The notes under the pieces are model-generated. The model was given only the letters and a program-made list of their open reading frames with translations. It ran no database searches and was not told the DNA's origin. Source: Lachnospiraceae bacterium (GTDB taxonomy: Bacteria > Bacillota > Clostridia > Lachnospirales > Lachnospiraceae). Taken from it: a stretch of DNA of 43,187 bases. The DNA lies in the NCBI GenBank assembly GCA_910576385.1, contig CAJTIR010000032.1:1-43187 (forward strand). The letters are read 5' to 3'. Numbering within the stretch: position 1 is the first letter of the stretch; each line of letters starts with the position of its first letter. Shown here one piece after another: positions 14,896-24,236 of the stretch. Made by a program: the position numbers and the translations under genes.

Positions 14896-15917
14896 GTCAC
14901 ACTTGAAATGATTATTAAGCCAGCTTTTACTCTTTTCCAGTGTGATAAAATTGCCTCTAAAGCAGTTGTTACAGCAACACAATGAGTGCAGGCATTAGAG
15001 GATTTAGGTTTTTTATATACAGATGAAAAATTAATCGGCCATGATGGGACATTGTATAGTTCCTACTTTGTGCTGCATCAGGAAAAGTAAGAAATTACAT
15101 TTTACCATAGAATAGAACAGAATGTATTGTAATACATAGCTAATGGATTATCGGAAAGCAGAGTTAAGTGGATATTAAAGAAGATGAACTTAATGACATA
15201 TCTAAAAGCTATGAACCATATAATAATGTATTCTTTGTATTGTTGTTTTTATTGTCTACGCAGCCGGTGCTGCATTGATTTGCATACTTTGAAACTAAAT
15301 TTTCTGTTATTTGTAATTTATTTTTCTGTAATTATAATAGGTATTTAAAAAATATTCATCCAGTGTAAAAGACAAAAGAAACCGAATATTAGAATATATC
15401 AATCAATAAATTGGTACAAATCTTAATGATTTTTTGTCAAATATGCGTCTGCTTTTTTGAAAAAGTAATTTCCTTATTCCCATAAATTTTCTGCACATTT
15501 TACAGTTCTCATGATAAAGTTATTTCGTATCGTTTAAGACAGGGTTTGTTTGGCATTCTTATAGAATGCCCATACTTATTCACAGATTATTCTATTTCCT
15601 AACATATTTTCTTCTCAGAGTTTTTGTCGTATATTCTTTTTCAAATTACAGTTGTACAATTTTTTAGAACTTTGGTTGATGAATTTTTGTCTTTGGCATA
15701 TGTAACACTTGGCATTACATTTACTGAAGTATATTATTAAATTCCAGTTTAATGTTACAACAGTAGTATACCTGAACAATTACAGCACCTAGCTGTTGAT
15801 TTATTGAAAATATTAATAATGTTTTATTTGGTGTGGCTGCTTTATCATACAATTTAAATTGTTTTCTATTATTTTATGATATTAGGGCAGTTTCGCGATC
15901 ATATTTCATATTTTTAG
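14896..15917. other. Gene-free stretch with a possible regulator fragment
   Basis: About 1 kb without an intact gene. Near 14929-15091 the plus strand reads FQCDKIASKAVVTATQ, a stop, then VQALEDLGFLYTDEKLIGHD and a TAA at about 15091, which resembles the wing region of a small HTH regulator cut by a nonsense codon. From 15100 to 15900 the DNA is AT-rich with no supported feature. Confidence 0.45.
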
Positions 15918-15972
15918 TTGACAGTGGACAATTATGACGATATAATATTTTTAACTAGTAATAAAAAATATT
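15918..15972 (+). promoter_or_regulatory. Consensus promoter and BlaI-type operator candidate
   Basis: TTGACA (15918-15923), a 17-bp spacer and TATAAT (15941-15946) form a perfect sigma-A promoter before the blaI-like gene. Overlapping the -10 and continuing to 15972 is an inverted repeat with AATATTT/AAATATT arms around a central ACTAGT (15954-15959). BlaI-type repressors bind such dyads in their own promoters. Confidence 0.6.
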
Positions 15973-16009
15973 TGCAGTAAATAAGAATAATGTGTTAAAC
16001 ATAGCTATG

Positions 16010-16419
16010 ATGTTTAAAAGAGAAAAACACTTAACAAAAAGTGAAGAAGATCTGATGCAAATATTCTGGCAGAGAAAAAACCATTGACAAGTGTTGAAAT
16101 TTCAAATATATCTGTTGACCGTTCCTGGAATGGAAATTATGTACATATGATGTTACGCTCACTACAAAAGAAAGGAAGGATAAAGGTTTGCGGTTCATTA
16201 CAATATGGAACGCAGTATGCAAGACAGTTTGTTCCAATTATAACGAAAGAACAATATGCGGCAGAACTTATAATGTCAAAAGATATTGGGAAAGAATCGA
16301 CTGCAGCAATGATGGTGGCAATGATAAATGAAAAAAATGAGGAAGATGGGGAAGAATTAATTCAACAGTTGGAAAAAATTATAGAAGAGCTAAAGAGTAA
16401 AGAATCAAAGGAGAAATAA
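16010..16419 (+). pseudogene. BlaI/MecI/CopY-family repressor, frameshifted
   Basis: From ATG 16010 the frame reads FKREKHLTKSEEDLMQIFWQ, typical for BlaI, and then hits a stop after RKNH. The neighbouring frame continues PLTSVEISNISVDRSWNGNY, VHMMLRSLQKKGRIKV to the end at 16419. A one-base loss in or near the A6 run at 16075-16080 accounts for the break. BlaI proteins are winged-helix repressors inactivated by the partner sensor protease. Transcriptional slippage on the A run could still yield some full protein. The partner gene downstream is cut by the conjugative element. Confidence 0.8.
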
Positions 16420-16421
16420 GT

Positions 16422-16538
16422 ATGCAGGTTACGCTTTTTTCTTTAGTTATGTCAGTTGTATGGAGTAGTGTATTGTTAATTTTCAATTATTTTTGCCGAA
16501 AGAAACATTTTTTTATTAAAAACTCACTAAATTTCTGA
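16422..16538 (+). pseudogene. BlaR1/MecR1-like sensor gene, truncated after about 38 codons by the ICE
   Basis: An ATG two bases after the BlaI-like stop, with AAGGAG before it, opens QVTLFSLVMSVVWSSVLLI, a first membrane helix as in M56-family (BlaR1-like) sensors that always follow blaI. The frame loses protein character after RKKHFFIKNS and ends at 16538, exactly where the conjugative element begins. The rest of the sensor gene should lie beyond the other end of the element, outside the window. Confidence 0.6.
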
Positions 16539-16554
16539 TTATCTTTTCATAAGT

Positions 16555-16639
16555 TGGTAAATGCCGATGTATCCCGTATTTTCGGGCTGTATGGGCATTT
16601 TCCTTTTGGAAGATACCTCGCATAAGCTGGCATTTACCA
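16555..16639. repeat. Int-side ICE end with 11-bp inverted repeat
   Basis: TGGTAAATGCC (16555-16565) and GGCATTTACCA (16629-16639) are perfectly complementary, with a CCCG/CGGG hairpin between them. GTAGTAAATAAGTAGTAAG follows near 16658, like the short direct repeats bound by the N-terminal domain of Tn916-type integrases. The exact recombination point is not visible. Confidence 0.6.
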
Positions 16640-16692
16640 GCATGAAAATGCAACCAAAAGTAGTAAATAAGTAGTAAGATACATTTTCGATA

Positions 16693-17883
16693 TTAAGAAG
16701 CCAGCCTTTCCAACTCTGCCTTTGCAGACTGGAAAGTACCGTGAGCATAATACCCTAATGTCATGGTTATGTTTGCGTGTCCCATGATGTATTGCAGGGT
16801 GTTAGGGTTCATTCCCTTATTTGCCATGTTCGTACAGTAGGTATGTCTGAATGAGTGGGGCGTGATGTTCGGCAACTTATCTTTATGAGTCTTGTTGTAC
16901 TTCTTAATCAGTCCTCGCACCATACTTTCATAATTTCCTGCTACTTTTGGCAGTCCCTCACGGTTCAAGAACAAGAAATTGCTATAACCGTCTACAACAA
17001 GCGGTTGTGCTTTCCCTCGGTTCTTTAAAATTCTCTCAAGTGCTTGATATGCTCTTTCTGTCAATGGAAGCTCTCGCTTGCCGTTTTTTGTCTTAGGTGT
17101 GGAAATATAGTAGCCCACCTCTGTATCACGCAATAGCTGGTGGTCTATGTTAATCACACGGTTAAGCATATCAATGTGTGTTGTCAGTCCGCATAGTTCA
17201 GAAATACGAAGTCCCGTTTCCAGCAGAAGAATAACTTCATCACGATACTTGCTGTAAATATTATCCGTTTCCATAAATGCAAGAAGTTTTTCTTCCTGCT
17301 CTGGTGTCAAGATAACTTTAGGCTCTGTATCATCTTCCAGAACATCACTCAACTTGAAATTGAAAGGATTTTTTCTGATACAGTCGTCTTGTATCGCCAT
17401 ATAGAATGAAGCCTTTAAGGAGCGCTTATAGTTATCTATCGTCTTGTAAGAATAACCTTTATCATTCATTCTGATAGCCCATTCTTTAGCGTCAGACTGC
17501 TTGACCGTATCAATCACCCTCATACCCAATGGGTCATTTTCCAGTGCGTTCATAAGATACTGTCGTCCTAATTCTGTGTTTCGCTTGATGTTCTTTCTTT
17601 GATTGTTCTTCTTTGCATAAAGCTGGCAGACTGTCATTTTACCGCCGATAGTGTCGATACCGTCGTCAAGGTCTTTTTTTATCTGCTTTTCTTTTTCCCT
17701 CAACGATATATCATCACGTTTTCCAGCAGGTGTCTTGTCTGTGGGTACAAGTTTCCAAGCATATACAAACTGTGGCTTCCCGAATATATCGGTATATTTA
17801 TAAACGTATCTTCCGTCTTTTCTCTGGCTCTCTCCAAGACGCAGGTTGCGTCCTTTACTGTCTTGTCTTTTCATTTTTGACAT
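16693..17883 (-). CDS. int: Tyrosine recombinase (ICE integrase, Tn916/Tn1549 type)
   Basis: A 396-aa protein, close to the family length. It has an N-terminal DNA-arm-binding domain (about 1-75, GRNLRLGESQRKDGRYVYKY), a core-binding SAM-like domain (about 80-180) and a catalytic domain with R226 (TGLRISEL), H343 and R346 (TPHSFRHTY), H369 (MGHANITMTLGYY) and nucleophile Y379. It excises and integrates the element with help from Xis, encoded 77 bp upstream. All catalytic residues are present, so it should be active. It lies within 150 bp of the element end, as expected. Confidence 0.96.
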   Translation of the reverse strand: MSKMKRQDSKGRNLRLGESQRKDGRYVYKYTDIFGKPQFVYAWKLVPTDKTPAGKRDDISLREKEKQIKKDLDDGIDTIGGKMTVCQLYAKKNNQRKNIKRNTELGRQYLMNALENDPLGMRVIDTVKQSDAKEWAIRMNDKGYSYKTIDNYKRSLKASFYMAIQDDCIRKNPFNFKLSDVLEDDTEPKVILTPEQEEKLLAFMETDNIYSKYRDEVILLLETGLRISELCGLTTHIDMLNRVINIDHQLLRDTEVGYYISTPKTKNGKRELPLTERAYQALERILKNRGKAQPLVVDGYSNFLFLNREGLPKVAGNYESMVRGLIKKYNKTHKDKLPNITPHSFRHTYCTNMANKGMNPNTLQYIMGHANITMTLGYYAHGTFQSAKAELERLAS

Positions 17884-17960
17884 GGTGTAAAGCTCCTTTC
17901 CGTCATGGAATGAGCCGTGATACGCTACTAATATTATACCATATCTACGGCTCTAAGACA

Positions 17961-18164
17961 TCAGATTTCGTCCAGTGTATCAATAATTTTTTCAAACTGT
18001 TTTCGCTTTATCTGAATACGGTTTCCATTGACAATAACCCAGCCAGAGTCCAAATTTTCCTCGGCAAGCCTACGCAACTTCTTTTCCCCAATACGAAAAT
18101 ATCGGGACGCTTCTTCTATACTAAGGGTATATTTTTCCCAAATCGGCACATCAGCATTGTTCAT
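17961..18164 (-). CDS. xis: Excisionase
   Basis: A 67-aa protein, the same length as Tn916 Xis, with the MerR-like winged helix: [54 protein letters not shown]. Xis bends DNA at the element ends and biases Int toward excision. It is transcribed just before int on the same strand. AAAGGAG precedes the ATG. The leader upstream (18165-18533) carries a boxA-like sequence. Confidence 0.95.
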   Translation of the reverse strand: MNNADVPIWEKYTLSIEEASRYFRIGEKKLRRLAEENLDSGWVIVNGNRIQIKRKQFEKIIDTLDEI

Positions 18165-18533
18165 GTTGCAACACTCCTTTCTGTGTGTCTTATCGTAAGC
18201 AGACAGACGGCTTTGGAAAGCTCCGTTAGTATCTCAACTATTCCCATTCTTGTGGGCAGAACCGCACCATGCGGACGTATCATTATTCTGTGATAGCAGG
18301 TTATGGCAAAGCGACCATTCCACAAGTCGCTCTCGGATCACTGCGTGGGTCGCTCGCTTTCTTGTCGGAAAGGTCATGGCGTACAGTCCCCGTGGCTCGC
18401 TGTATCACAAACGTATCTGTCTGCTTTATTCAGTTTTCAAAGAGCAGTTGACGAAAGCATAAGCTTTCATGTATGAAAGCAGGAGCAGGGCAGGAAAGAG
18501 GATTTCATCAAATCACGCCCTACTGGTATCTGC
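18165..18533 (-). promoter_or_regulatory. Leader between orf8 and xis, with boxA-like element
   Basis: About 370 bases without a convincing gene. Read on the minus strand, 18446-18429 is TGCTCTTTGAAAACTGAA, which resembles the boxA/antitermination sequence of Firmicutes rRNA leaders. A GAAAGC-rich hairpin near 18455-18480 precedes it. In Tn916-type elements, regulation of xis-int and of the transfer genes after circularisation depends on read-through from this side, so an antitermination role is plausible but unproven. Confidence 0.45.
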
Positions 18534-18782
18534 TTATTCTTCTTCAAGTTCTATATCAATCTCAAAGTCCAAAATCATTTTGATTAAGGCTTCTCGAATA
18601 CGTCCCTTTAATTCCATATCGACAACGATATAGACATTACTGTATTCATCATATAAAGGACGTAAACAGCATTTGGATATGTACGGGTCATAGAACGCCA
18701 GCAATTTCTCAATAGCGGTTTCGTCGCCGTCCATAGCTGATGAAATCAAATAATAAGACGGTTTCTTAAATCCTTGCTTCAT
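18534..18782 (-). CDS. Tn916 Orf8-like helix-turn-helix protein
   Basis: An 82-aa protein with sequence KKPSYYLISSAMDGDETAIE, KLLAFYDPYISKCCLRP and a terminal LIKMILDFEIDIELEEE. This is the Orf8-type small helical protein (sigma-region-2-like, HTH) that follows the Orf7 sigma-like gene in Tn916 and relatives. It starts 3 bp after the Orf7-like stop codon. Orf7 and Orf8 are needed for upregulated expression of the element and are thought to drive transcription through the joined ends into the transfer genes. Confidence 0.88.
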   Translation of the reverse strand: MKQGFKKPSYYLISSAMDGDETAIEKLLAFYDPYISKCCLRPLYDEYSNVYIVVDMELKGRIREALIKMILDFEIDIELEEE

Positions 18783-18785
18783 TTT

Positions 18786-19205
18786 CTACTTTTCCTCCTT
18801 TAATAATTTTTTCATAGTGTCTAAAGCATGGTATCTGTTTCTGAATACTCCGCTTTGCGTGATATTCTGCAAATCTGCAATCTCTTTTTCTGTCATTTCC
18901 AAGAAGTAATACATCAGCAAAGTGTTACGCTTTCTTTCTGGCAGTTTCTTCAATGCTTCTGCCAGTTCGTCGTCAAGGATTTTAATATCCATGCCACACA
19001 CATTAAAAATCGTGTAATCAGTTTCGTAGTCGTCCCATACAGCCAACTTTTCAACGACAATATCTGGAAGTTCACAAAATGGTACTTCTTTATTTTTTCG
19101 TCTTTTTAATTCCTGCTGGTAGTCCTTTACAACATGGCGGACAACCTTTTTTAAACAACTTTCAAAACGGCATTGAACTGTTTTCTGGAAGTCAGATGGT
19201 TTCAT
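18786..19205 (-). CDS. Tn916 Orf7-like sigma-70-family factor
   Basis: A 139-aa protein. The C-terminal half contains a sigma region 4 HTH: LAEALKKLPERKRNTLLMYY, FLEMTEKEIADLQNITQSGV, RNRYHALDTMKKLL. The N-terminal part (KTVQCRFESCLKKVVRHVV) is the usual Orf7 opening. It acts as an element-borne activator of excision and transfer gene expression together with the neighbouring Orf8-like protein. GGAGG precedes the ATG. Confidence 0.92.
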   Translation of the reverse strand: MKPSDFQKTVQCRFESCLKKVVRHVVKDYQQELKRRKNKEVPFCELPDIVVEKLAVWDDYETDYTIFNVCGMDIKILDDELAEALKKLPERKRNTLLMYYFLEMTEKEIADLQNITQSGVFRNRYHALDTMKKLLKEEK

Positions 19206-19730
19206 AATCTCACCTCCTTTCCGCTACGACGTGAAAAGTGTTTCTCCCTCTTTCCGCACCATATAGGGAATGAAAGGTGTGATTTAATGACCTCTTTTAA
19301 GAAAAAGTTGAATAAATCTGGGGGTAAAATAAAAACAGCCTGCTTGTGCGTTTCCACAAAAACAGACTGTTTTATAAATGTTATGAATATGAATTTTTAA
19401 CTCATGTGTAGGGTGTGCTGATTGATGAACTATCCCACAACAAATATACGATTGAGAACAGCGTCGTGTTCTTATATGAGCAATCATAGTAAAGCCCCCT
19501 TAAACCAGAGCCATACCGTGATTTACCAATGAAAAAAGGACAGTTCTGGCAATATCCAAAACCGTCCCGTTATCATTTCAAGACGCACAAAAGCATATCA
19601 TCAAGGAACGGTTTTTTTTTTATTTACCGAACACGATAATCACTTTTGAATTTTAAGTGCATAGTATATGCAGTTTTAACACATTCTAAATACTGAACAT
19701 GAAGTATAAACTCATGTTAGGTGATTTAAA
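19206..19730. promoter_or_regulatory. Regulatory region between orf7 and divergent orf9
   Basis: About 525 bases that separate the minus-strand sigma-like operon from the plus-strand repressor, so divergent promoters should be here. A hairpin with AAAACAG/CTGTTTT arms (about 19337-19374) may terminate or attenuate. A second weak stem ends in a T9 run near 19612-19621. A Cys/His-rich minus-strand frame (19284-19487, MIAHIRTRRCSQSYICCGIV) has a GGGGG site before its ATG but overlaps the hairpin; I do not call it a gene. Confidence 0.45.
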
Positions 19731-20090
19731 ATGAGAAAAAATAAAGAAACACAAACGTATGATTTCAGACCGTTAGGACTGGCAATCCGAGAAGCAAGAG
19801 AGAAAGCAGGGCTTTCACGCAATGATTTAGGCGACAAGGTGTTCTATGGGGAACGCCATATTGCCGATATTGAAAATGTCGGTTCACACCCAAGTTTTCA
19901 ATTATTCCATGATTTAGTTACCATGTTCAATATTTCTGTTGATGAATATTTCTATCCGCCAGAGAAAGTGGAAAAAAGCACAATCCGACGACAGACAGAA
20001 ACATCACTTGACTTATTGAACGATAACGAATTGAAAATCATTCAAGGTACGATTGACGGTATCTTGAACAGCAGAGGGAACAAGAAGTAA
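19731..20090 (+). CDS. Tn916 Orf9-like XRE-family repressor
   Basis: A 119-aa protein with a Cro/C1 HTH (residues about 15-70): LGLAIREAREKAGLSRNDLG, VFYGERHIADIENVGSHPSF, LVTMFNISVDEYFYP. Length and divergent orientation to the sigma-like gene match Tn916 Orf9, proposed to repress the Orf7/Orf8 operon. It is the only convincing plus-strand gene within the element. Confidence 0.92.
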   Translation: MRKNKETQTYDFRPLGLAIREAREKAGLSRNDLGDKVFYGERHIADIENVGSHPSFQLFHDLVTMFNISVDEYFYPPEKVEKSTIRRQTETSLDLLNDNELKIIQGTIDGILNSRGNKK

Positions 20091-20183
20091 TCAAACTTTT
20101 TGTTTCCTTATTTTCTGCCTAAATCTCTTGTTTCGTTCGCCCTCTATTTACTGATCTGCTACGCAGGCAGTAAATAAAGGCTC

Positions 20184-20414
20184 TCACATTTTAAATCTTG
20201 ATTTCTTTGTCATTGTATAAATGTATTCTTCTGGTGTAGGGCGTTTGTTTCCAAAGAGCTTTTTAAAATTTGCCTGCACCTCTGGGTCAGTGCTATTCAT
20301 TTCATCATCAATGGTCGCTTGTATGTCAGCCCGAACATCAGCAACCGACCTACCGCCAGCCTTTGCCCCATTGTTAATAATTTTCTTTATATCTCTTTTT
20401 TTTAATCCTAGCAT
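20184..20414 (-). CDS. Small Spo0A-C-terminal-like protein, copy 2
   Basis: A 76-aa protein nearly identical over 60 residues to the product of 20676-20915: [60 protein letters not shown]. Small proteins of this type are usually matched to the Spo0A C-terminal DNA-binding domain through the PTPEEYI recognition-like end. A GAGAGG site lies before the ATG. The two copies flank a small membrane protein gene, indicating tandem duplication. The function, perhaps DNA binding or interference with sporulation control, is inferred. Confidence 0.75.
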   Translation of the reverse strand: MLGLKKRDIKKIINNGAKAGGRSVADVRADIQATIDDEMNSTDPEVQANFKKLFGNKRPTPEEYIYTMTKKSRFKM

Positions 20415-20533
20415 ACAGTTAAATACCTCTCTTTTTCTTTGGCTCTGTTTTAAATCAATGTTGATATTTGATAGTTAAGAAAGTGGATATACAATGCATG
20501 TTCACTTTTCTCATATTAGTATTCAAATTCAAT

Positions 20534-20689
20534 CTATTTTTTCTTTTTATAATCCAAAGCAAGACCAACAGCAACACCTAAGCATAGCCCTATGGGTATC
20601 TGCTTCAACACTACACCAAAGACAAGTCCTATTCCAGTGAAAAGCGGGAAGTAGTAATTTTTTTTATTTTTATCGTTAAATCCACCCAT
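20534..20689 (-). CDS. Small 51-aa membrane protein between the Spo0A-C-like genes
   Basis: A short gene with GGAGG eight bases before the ATG. It reads [20 protein letters not shown], then [31 protein letters not shown] and TAG. Two glycine-rich hydrophobic helices with lysines at both ends make it a two-span membrane protein. It overlaps the end of the upstream Spo0A-C-like gene by 14 bp, which suggests coupled translation. Similar small glycine-rich membrane proteins accompany bacteriocin or immunity loci; a role here is not known. Confidence 0.7.
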   Translation of the reverse strand: MGGFNDKNKKNYYFPLFTGIGLVFGVVLKQIPIGLCLGVAVGLALDYKKKK

Positions 20690-20915
20690 GAAAATTTCCT
20701 CCTAAATTTGTCACTTTGTAAATGTATTCTTCTGGCGTAGGGCATTTGTTCCCAAAGAGCTTTTTAAAGTTTGCCTGCACCTCTGGGTCAGTGCTGTTCA
20801 TTTCATCATCAATGGTCGCTTGTATATCAGCCCGAACATCAGCAACCGACCTACCGCCAGCCTTTGCACCGTTTTTGATAATTTTCTTTATATCACGTTG
20901 CTTTAAACTTAACAT
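20676..20915 (-). CDS. Small Spo0A-C-terminal-like protein, copy 1
   Basis: A 79-aa protein, started at ATG 20915 because AAAGGG lies nine bases before it; an upstream TTG is less likely. Sequence: [60 protein letters not shown]. It is a close paralogue of 20184-20414, and the DNA of the two copies is almost identical over about 180 bp. It lies 26 bp after the alpha/beta hydrolase gene on the same strand. Confidence 0.75.
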   Translation of the reverse strand: MLSLKQRDIKKIIKNGAKAGGRSVADVRADIQATIDDEMNSTDPEVQANFKKLFGNKCPTPEEYIYKVTNLGGNFHGWI

Positions 20916-20941
20916 TATAAATTTCCCTTTCAATTAAACCC

Positions 20942-21550
20942 CTATATACTTTCACATTGTTTTTTTAACCACTCATTTAAAAATAAAAGTTGTTCACAAG
21001 TATGGAACCAATGTTCACCATTTTTCATAATAGTAAACGAAGCATTATGGGTATTCACGAAGTTGTTTACGGTCTGAATATCTGTAAGATTGTCATTTTC
21101 GGCATAAAGTATTTTGGTTGGAACATTCCATTTGAGTGGATTATTTCTAACATAGCACAAAAACTCCCAAGAAAGAGTTTCTCCAAATTTTGTAGGAATT
21201 TCCTTTTGCTTTTGTAATTCTATTTCAGACACGTTCGCCCAATTCATCATAGTAAGGATAACTTTTTCCATATTCAATATCGGCGAAATGAATAAAGCTT
21301 TTTCTATACAGTAATTCTGTAGTGCATTCATTGCGAAATATGCGCCTATACTATTTGCAAGAATATATATCTTATCATATCGCTTACTTATTTCACTATA
21401 AGCGGCTTCTATTTCTTTCTTCACAATCCACGGCAAATAGTCATTATAATCAACTCCCACAATATCAAATCCTTTACAACTTTTTTGATACAGTTCAGCT
21501 TCCGTGTAGCTTCCCCCTTTGCCATGAATATATAATATTGCCTTTTTCAA
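20942..21550 (-). CDS. Alpha/beta hydrolase
   Basis: A 202-aa protein with an alpha/beta hydrolase layout: the opening strand and oxyanion-hole loop ILYIHGKGGSY, nucleophile elbow LANSIGAYFAM (A-x-S-x-G with S as nucleophile), acid region LYAENDNLTD and histidine in KNGEHWFH. It is short and lacks a signal peptide, like YdeN/RBBP9-type or small esterase proteins. The substrate is unknown. It is the last of the larger cargo genes after the FtsX permease, separated by about 130 bp, so it may be transcribed on its own or by read-through. Confidence 0.85.
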   Translation of the reverse strand: MKKAILYIHGKGGSYTEAELYQKSCKGFDIVGVDYNDYLPWIVKKEIEAAYSEISKRYDKIYILANSIGAYFAMNALQNYCIEKALFISPILNMEKVILTMMNWANVSEIELQKQKEIPTKFGETLSWEFLCYVRNNPLKWNVPTKILYAENDNLTDIQTVNNFVNTHNASFTIMKNGEHWFHTCEQLLFLNEWLKKQCESI

Positions 21551-21682
21551 ATTCTTCTCCTCCTGTAAAACTAAGCTAAATTTTTGAAAAAGAAATCATC
21601 TAAACTTTGCTGTATAGTTATCGACAGTACAGGTATTCTATTCGATAACCATATCAGCATATCTTTAAAAAGTCATAAATAC

Positions 21683-23485
21683 TTACAACTCATTGATTGT
21701 TTCAGTTACAGAAGTATTTTTTATTCTTCTGGTAGGGTTATGAACAGCAATGATAGACGCACCAACAACGAATATCAATATCACTATTAAAGAAACAACT
21801 GGAATGCTCCATACAGCATATGGAAAATGTGGTGTAATCAAAATATCATACAAAAATTTACTAATCAATAAACCAATACTACAACCCACAATACAGCCGA
21901 CAACCGCATAGGTAAATGCTTCGGAAGCAATCATTTTTGTTATCTGTCGTTTATCCATACCAACAGCCCGCATAGCTCCATATTGTTTTATCTTCGCCGA
22001 TACGCTCATGGAAATACTGTTCATAATATTTAGTACAGTAACAAGCGTAATGATTGCAAGAAAACCATACACAAAAGTAACAAAAGCCATATAGGTACTT
22101 GTTGTACGCTGTTCCCGTTTGTCATGGAATGTGGCATCATCATTTACAATCTGCCTGATTGCTGTTACATCTTTATCTGTTGCATTCTTAGTTGTCTGTA
22201 CCATGATAAGAGAATAGTCTGCAATGCCTGTTATACGGTTAAAAGTTTCTCCAGATGTAATCAATGTCAGTTTACCGTTAGTGCTTCCGTTCTCACTGAA
22301 CGGATTATACTTCAACATACCAGCGATTTTTAAGGTATCACTACCTACGGTAACGGTATCGCCTAGTTGTAAAGGCAGGCTCTCGTCATAAATTGTAAGA
22401 ACATAGTTGCTGTTCCCATAGACTTTTGAAAGGTCACTTCCAGCTTTAAGCTGTTTATCTTTAGACAGGCATTCCAAATCAAAATCATCATAGGAAATCA
22501 AGTCTATCTTATCTGTATGATTAGAAATTTTTGCTGAAACGTCTAACAGACTTCTTCGTCCAAATACTTCTTTAACACCTTGCATAACGCTTATTTTTTC
22601 CAACAACGCAGGATCTATGGAATTTGAATTATCATTGCTTGAAATATTGATGTCAGAAGTATTTGAAGATTGTGGCATAAGATAGCCTACAAAATCAATT
22701 AAAACAGTAAAACTCAAAAACAAAATGATACTAAGTGCAAAAGACCCTGTCATAAGAATAAGGTTTTTCTTAGCAGATACGGCATGATGAATGCCAAGAG
22801 CCGTTTCAATCTTAAATATATGGGGATTGACAGGTTTGTTAATACTCTGTGTATTTTCAGCATTTCCCGATACCGCTGATACAGGCGACACTTTAGAAGC
22901 TCGTCTGGCAGGAGAGTTTGACGCAATCAATACTGTAATACCCCCAACAATCGTACCACATAAAATTCCAATTACACTCACGCCAAATAAAGGCATGGTC
23001 GAAAATTCTCCTGCGACACCATATCGTAAGAAAGCACATAGTCCCCATGTGATGATAATTCCAAACACAACACCAACTGGAACAGCAGTTTTGCACCAGT
23101 TGAGAGCTTCCAATCTGACAAATCTTTTTATCTGTTTCTTGCTCATACCGATACAACGCATCATACCAAAAAATTTTGTCCTTTGAGCTACATTGCTGTT
23201 GATACTGCTGGAAATCATCAATACACCGGCAATGAGTATCATTATAAATAACAGTATTGCTGCTAAATATAAGGTCTGTACCGTAGGGTTACTACTCATT
23301 CCTTGTAGAGCTTCACTTCCGTGCTTGCCGACCAGACGCTCCATTTCCATTCTAACCCCCATATCCGCCATACTGAAAACTGCGGTTACAAGGAATACTG
23401 CAAAAATAATACAGAGTAACGTCATACGGTTTTGTCGTCTGTGGACTTTTGCGGATATAGGAATTAAGCTAAGATAGCTTTTCAT
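21683..23485 (-). CDS. FtsX/MacB-type ABC transporter permease
   Basis: About 600 aa with two FtsX domains: N-terminal helix ([20 protein letters not shown]), three more helices before about residue 190, a second half starting near [20 protein letters not shown], a large extracellular loop (about residues 285-450), and a final three-helix bundle with the motif [20 protein letters not shown]. The first FtsX domain has the same hallmark, [18 protein letters not shown]. It pairs with the ATPase whose stop codon overlaps its ATG (ATGA). Such systems export peptides or confer resistance to antimicrobial peptides, and are often controlled by an adjacent two-component system, as here. Confidence 0.92.
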   Translation of the reverse strand: MKSYLSLIPISAKVHRRQNRMTLLCIIFAVFLVTAVFSMADMGVRMEMERLVGKHGSEALQGMSSNPTVQTLYLAAILLFIMILIAGVLMISSSINSNVAQRTKFFGMMRCIGMSKKQIKRFVRLEALNWCKTAVPVGVVFGIIITWGLCAFLRYGVAGEFSTMPLFGVSVIGILCGTIVGGITVLIASNSPARRASKVSPVSAVSGNAENTQSINKPVNPHIFKIETALGIHHAVSAKKNLILMTGSFALSIILFLSFTVLIDFVGYLMPQSSNTSDINISSNDNSNSIDPALLEKISVMQGVKEVFGRRSLLDVSAKISNHTDKIDLISYDDFDLECLSKDKQLKAGSDLSKVYGNSNYVLTIYDESLPLQLGDTVTVGSDTLKIAGMLKYNPFSENGSTNGKLTLITSGETFNRITGIADYSLIMVQTTKNATDKDVTAIRQIVNDDATFHDKREQRTTSTYMAFVTFVYGFLAIITLVTVLNIMNSISMSVSAKIKQYGAMRAVGMDKRQITKMIASEAFTYAVVGCIVGCSIGLLISKFLYDILITPHFPYAVWSIPVVSLIVILIFVVGASIIAVHNPTRRIKNTSVTETINEL

Positions 23486-24165
23486 TTGCGACACCTCCCA
23501 AAATCCGTCAACACACCGTCAGACACCTGCAAGATACGGTCTGCTGTCTGTGCAATACTTCTACTGTGTGTAATCATAACAATCGTTTGCTCATATTTTT
23601 TTGCGGCTTCTTTAAGAAGTGTGATTACCTCACTACTGTTCTGGGTATCCAAATTTCCTGTTGGCTCATCAGCAAGGATAAGTGCTGGTCTTGTAATCAA
23701 CGCTCGTCCGATTGCCACACGTTGTTGTTGTCCTCCAGATAATTGACTAGGCAAATGGTTACGGCGTTCTTTTAAATGAAGTACCGTCAATAATTCTTCT
23801 AAATATTTTTTATCTGGTTGTTGATAATCAAGCAATATAGGAAAGATAATATTTTGTTCAACGGTCAATTCTGGAATAAGATTGAAACTTTGAAATATAA
23901 ACCCAATATTCCTACGACGAAAGACAGTTAAGTTTTGCTCTTTCATTTTGAAGATGTCGTTTCCGTCAATATATACTTTCCCAGATGTGGGAATATCTAA
24001 AGCACCTATCATGTTCAATAGGGTACTTTTTCCAGAACCAGACTCTCCTACGATTGCGACAAATTCTCCTTTTGGCACGGAAAATGAAGCGTCCCTTAAT
24101 GCGTGAACAGCCGTATCTCCACTGCCATAAGTTTTAGAAATTGATTCTACTTCTAATAAATTCAT
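23482..24165 (-). CDS. ABC transporter ATPase (LolD/MacB type)
   Basis: The protein is 227 aa from ATG 24165, which has GAGGTG eight bases upstream; an in-frame extension upstream lacks support. Walker [12 protein letters not shown]-loop [14 protein letters not shown], signature [15 protein letters not shown], Walker [14 protein letters not shown] and switch MITHS are all present. It energises the FtsX permease encoded next (4-bp overlap). It lies about 70 bp downstream of the histidine kinase gene. All motifs are intact. Confidence 0.95.
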   Translation of the reverse strand: MNLLEVESISKTYGSGDTAVHALRDASFSVPKGEFVAIVGESGSGKSTLLNMIGALDIPTSGKVYIDGNDIFKMKEQNLTVFRRRNIGFIFQSFNLIPELTVEQNIIFPILLDYQQPDKKYLEELLTVLHLKERRNHLPSQLSGGQQQRVAIGRALITRPALILADEPTGNLDTQNSSEVITLLKEAAKKYEQTIVMITHSRSIAQTADRILQVSDGVLTDFGRCRK

Positions 24166-24236
24166 TTCATATACACCTCTTTCGATTTTATATGGAAAGT
24201 CTAACACGCCAACATTACTCCAACACGACAATAAGC

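Noticed and set aside
14007-14906. Plus-strand frames of 76-170 aa
   Set aside because: They are antisense to the decayed transposase, whose minus-strand segments give family-like protein.
19284-19487. Cys/His-rich minus-strand 67-aa frame upstream of the sigma-like gene
   Set aside because: It has a passable ribosome site but overlaps a hairpin in the regulatory gap and has no recognisable domain; left as part of the region.
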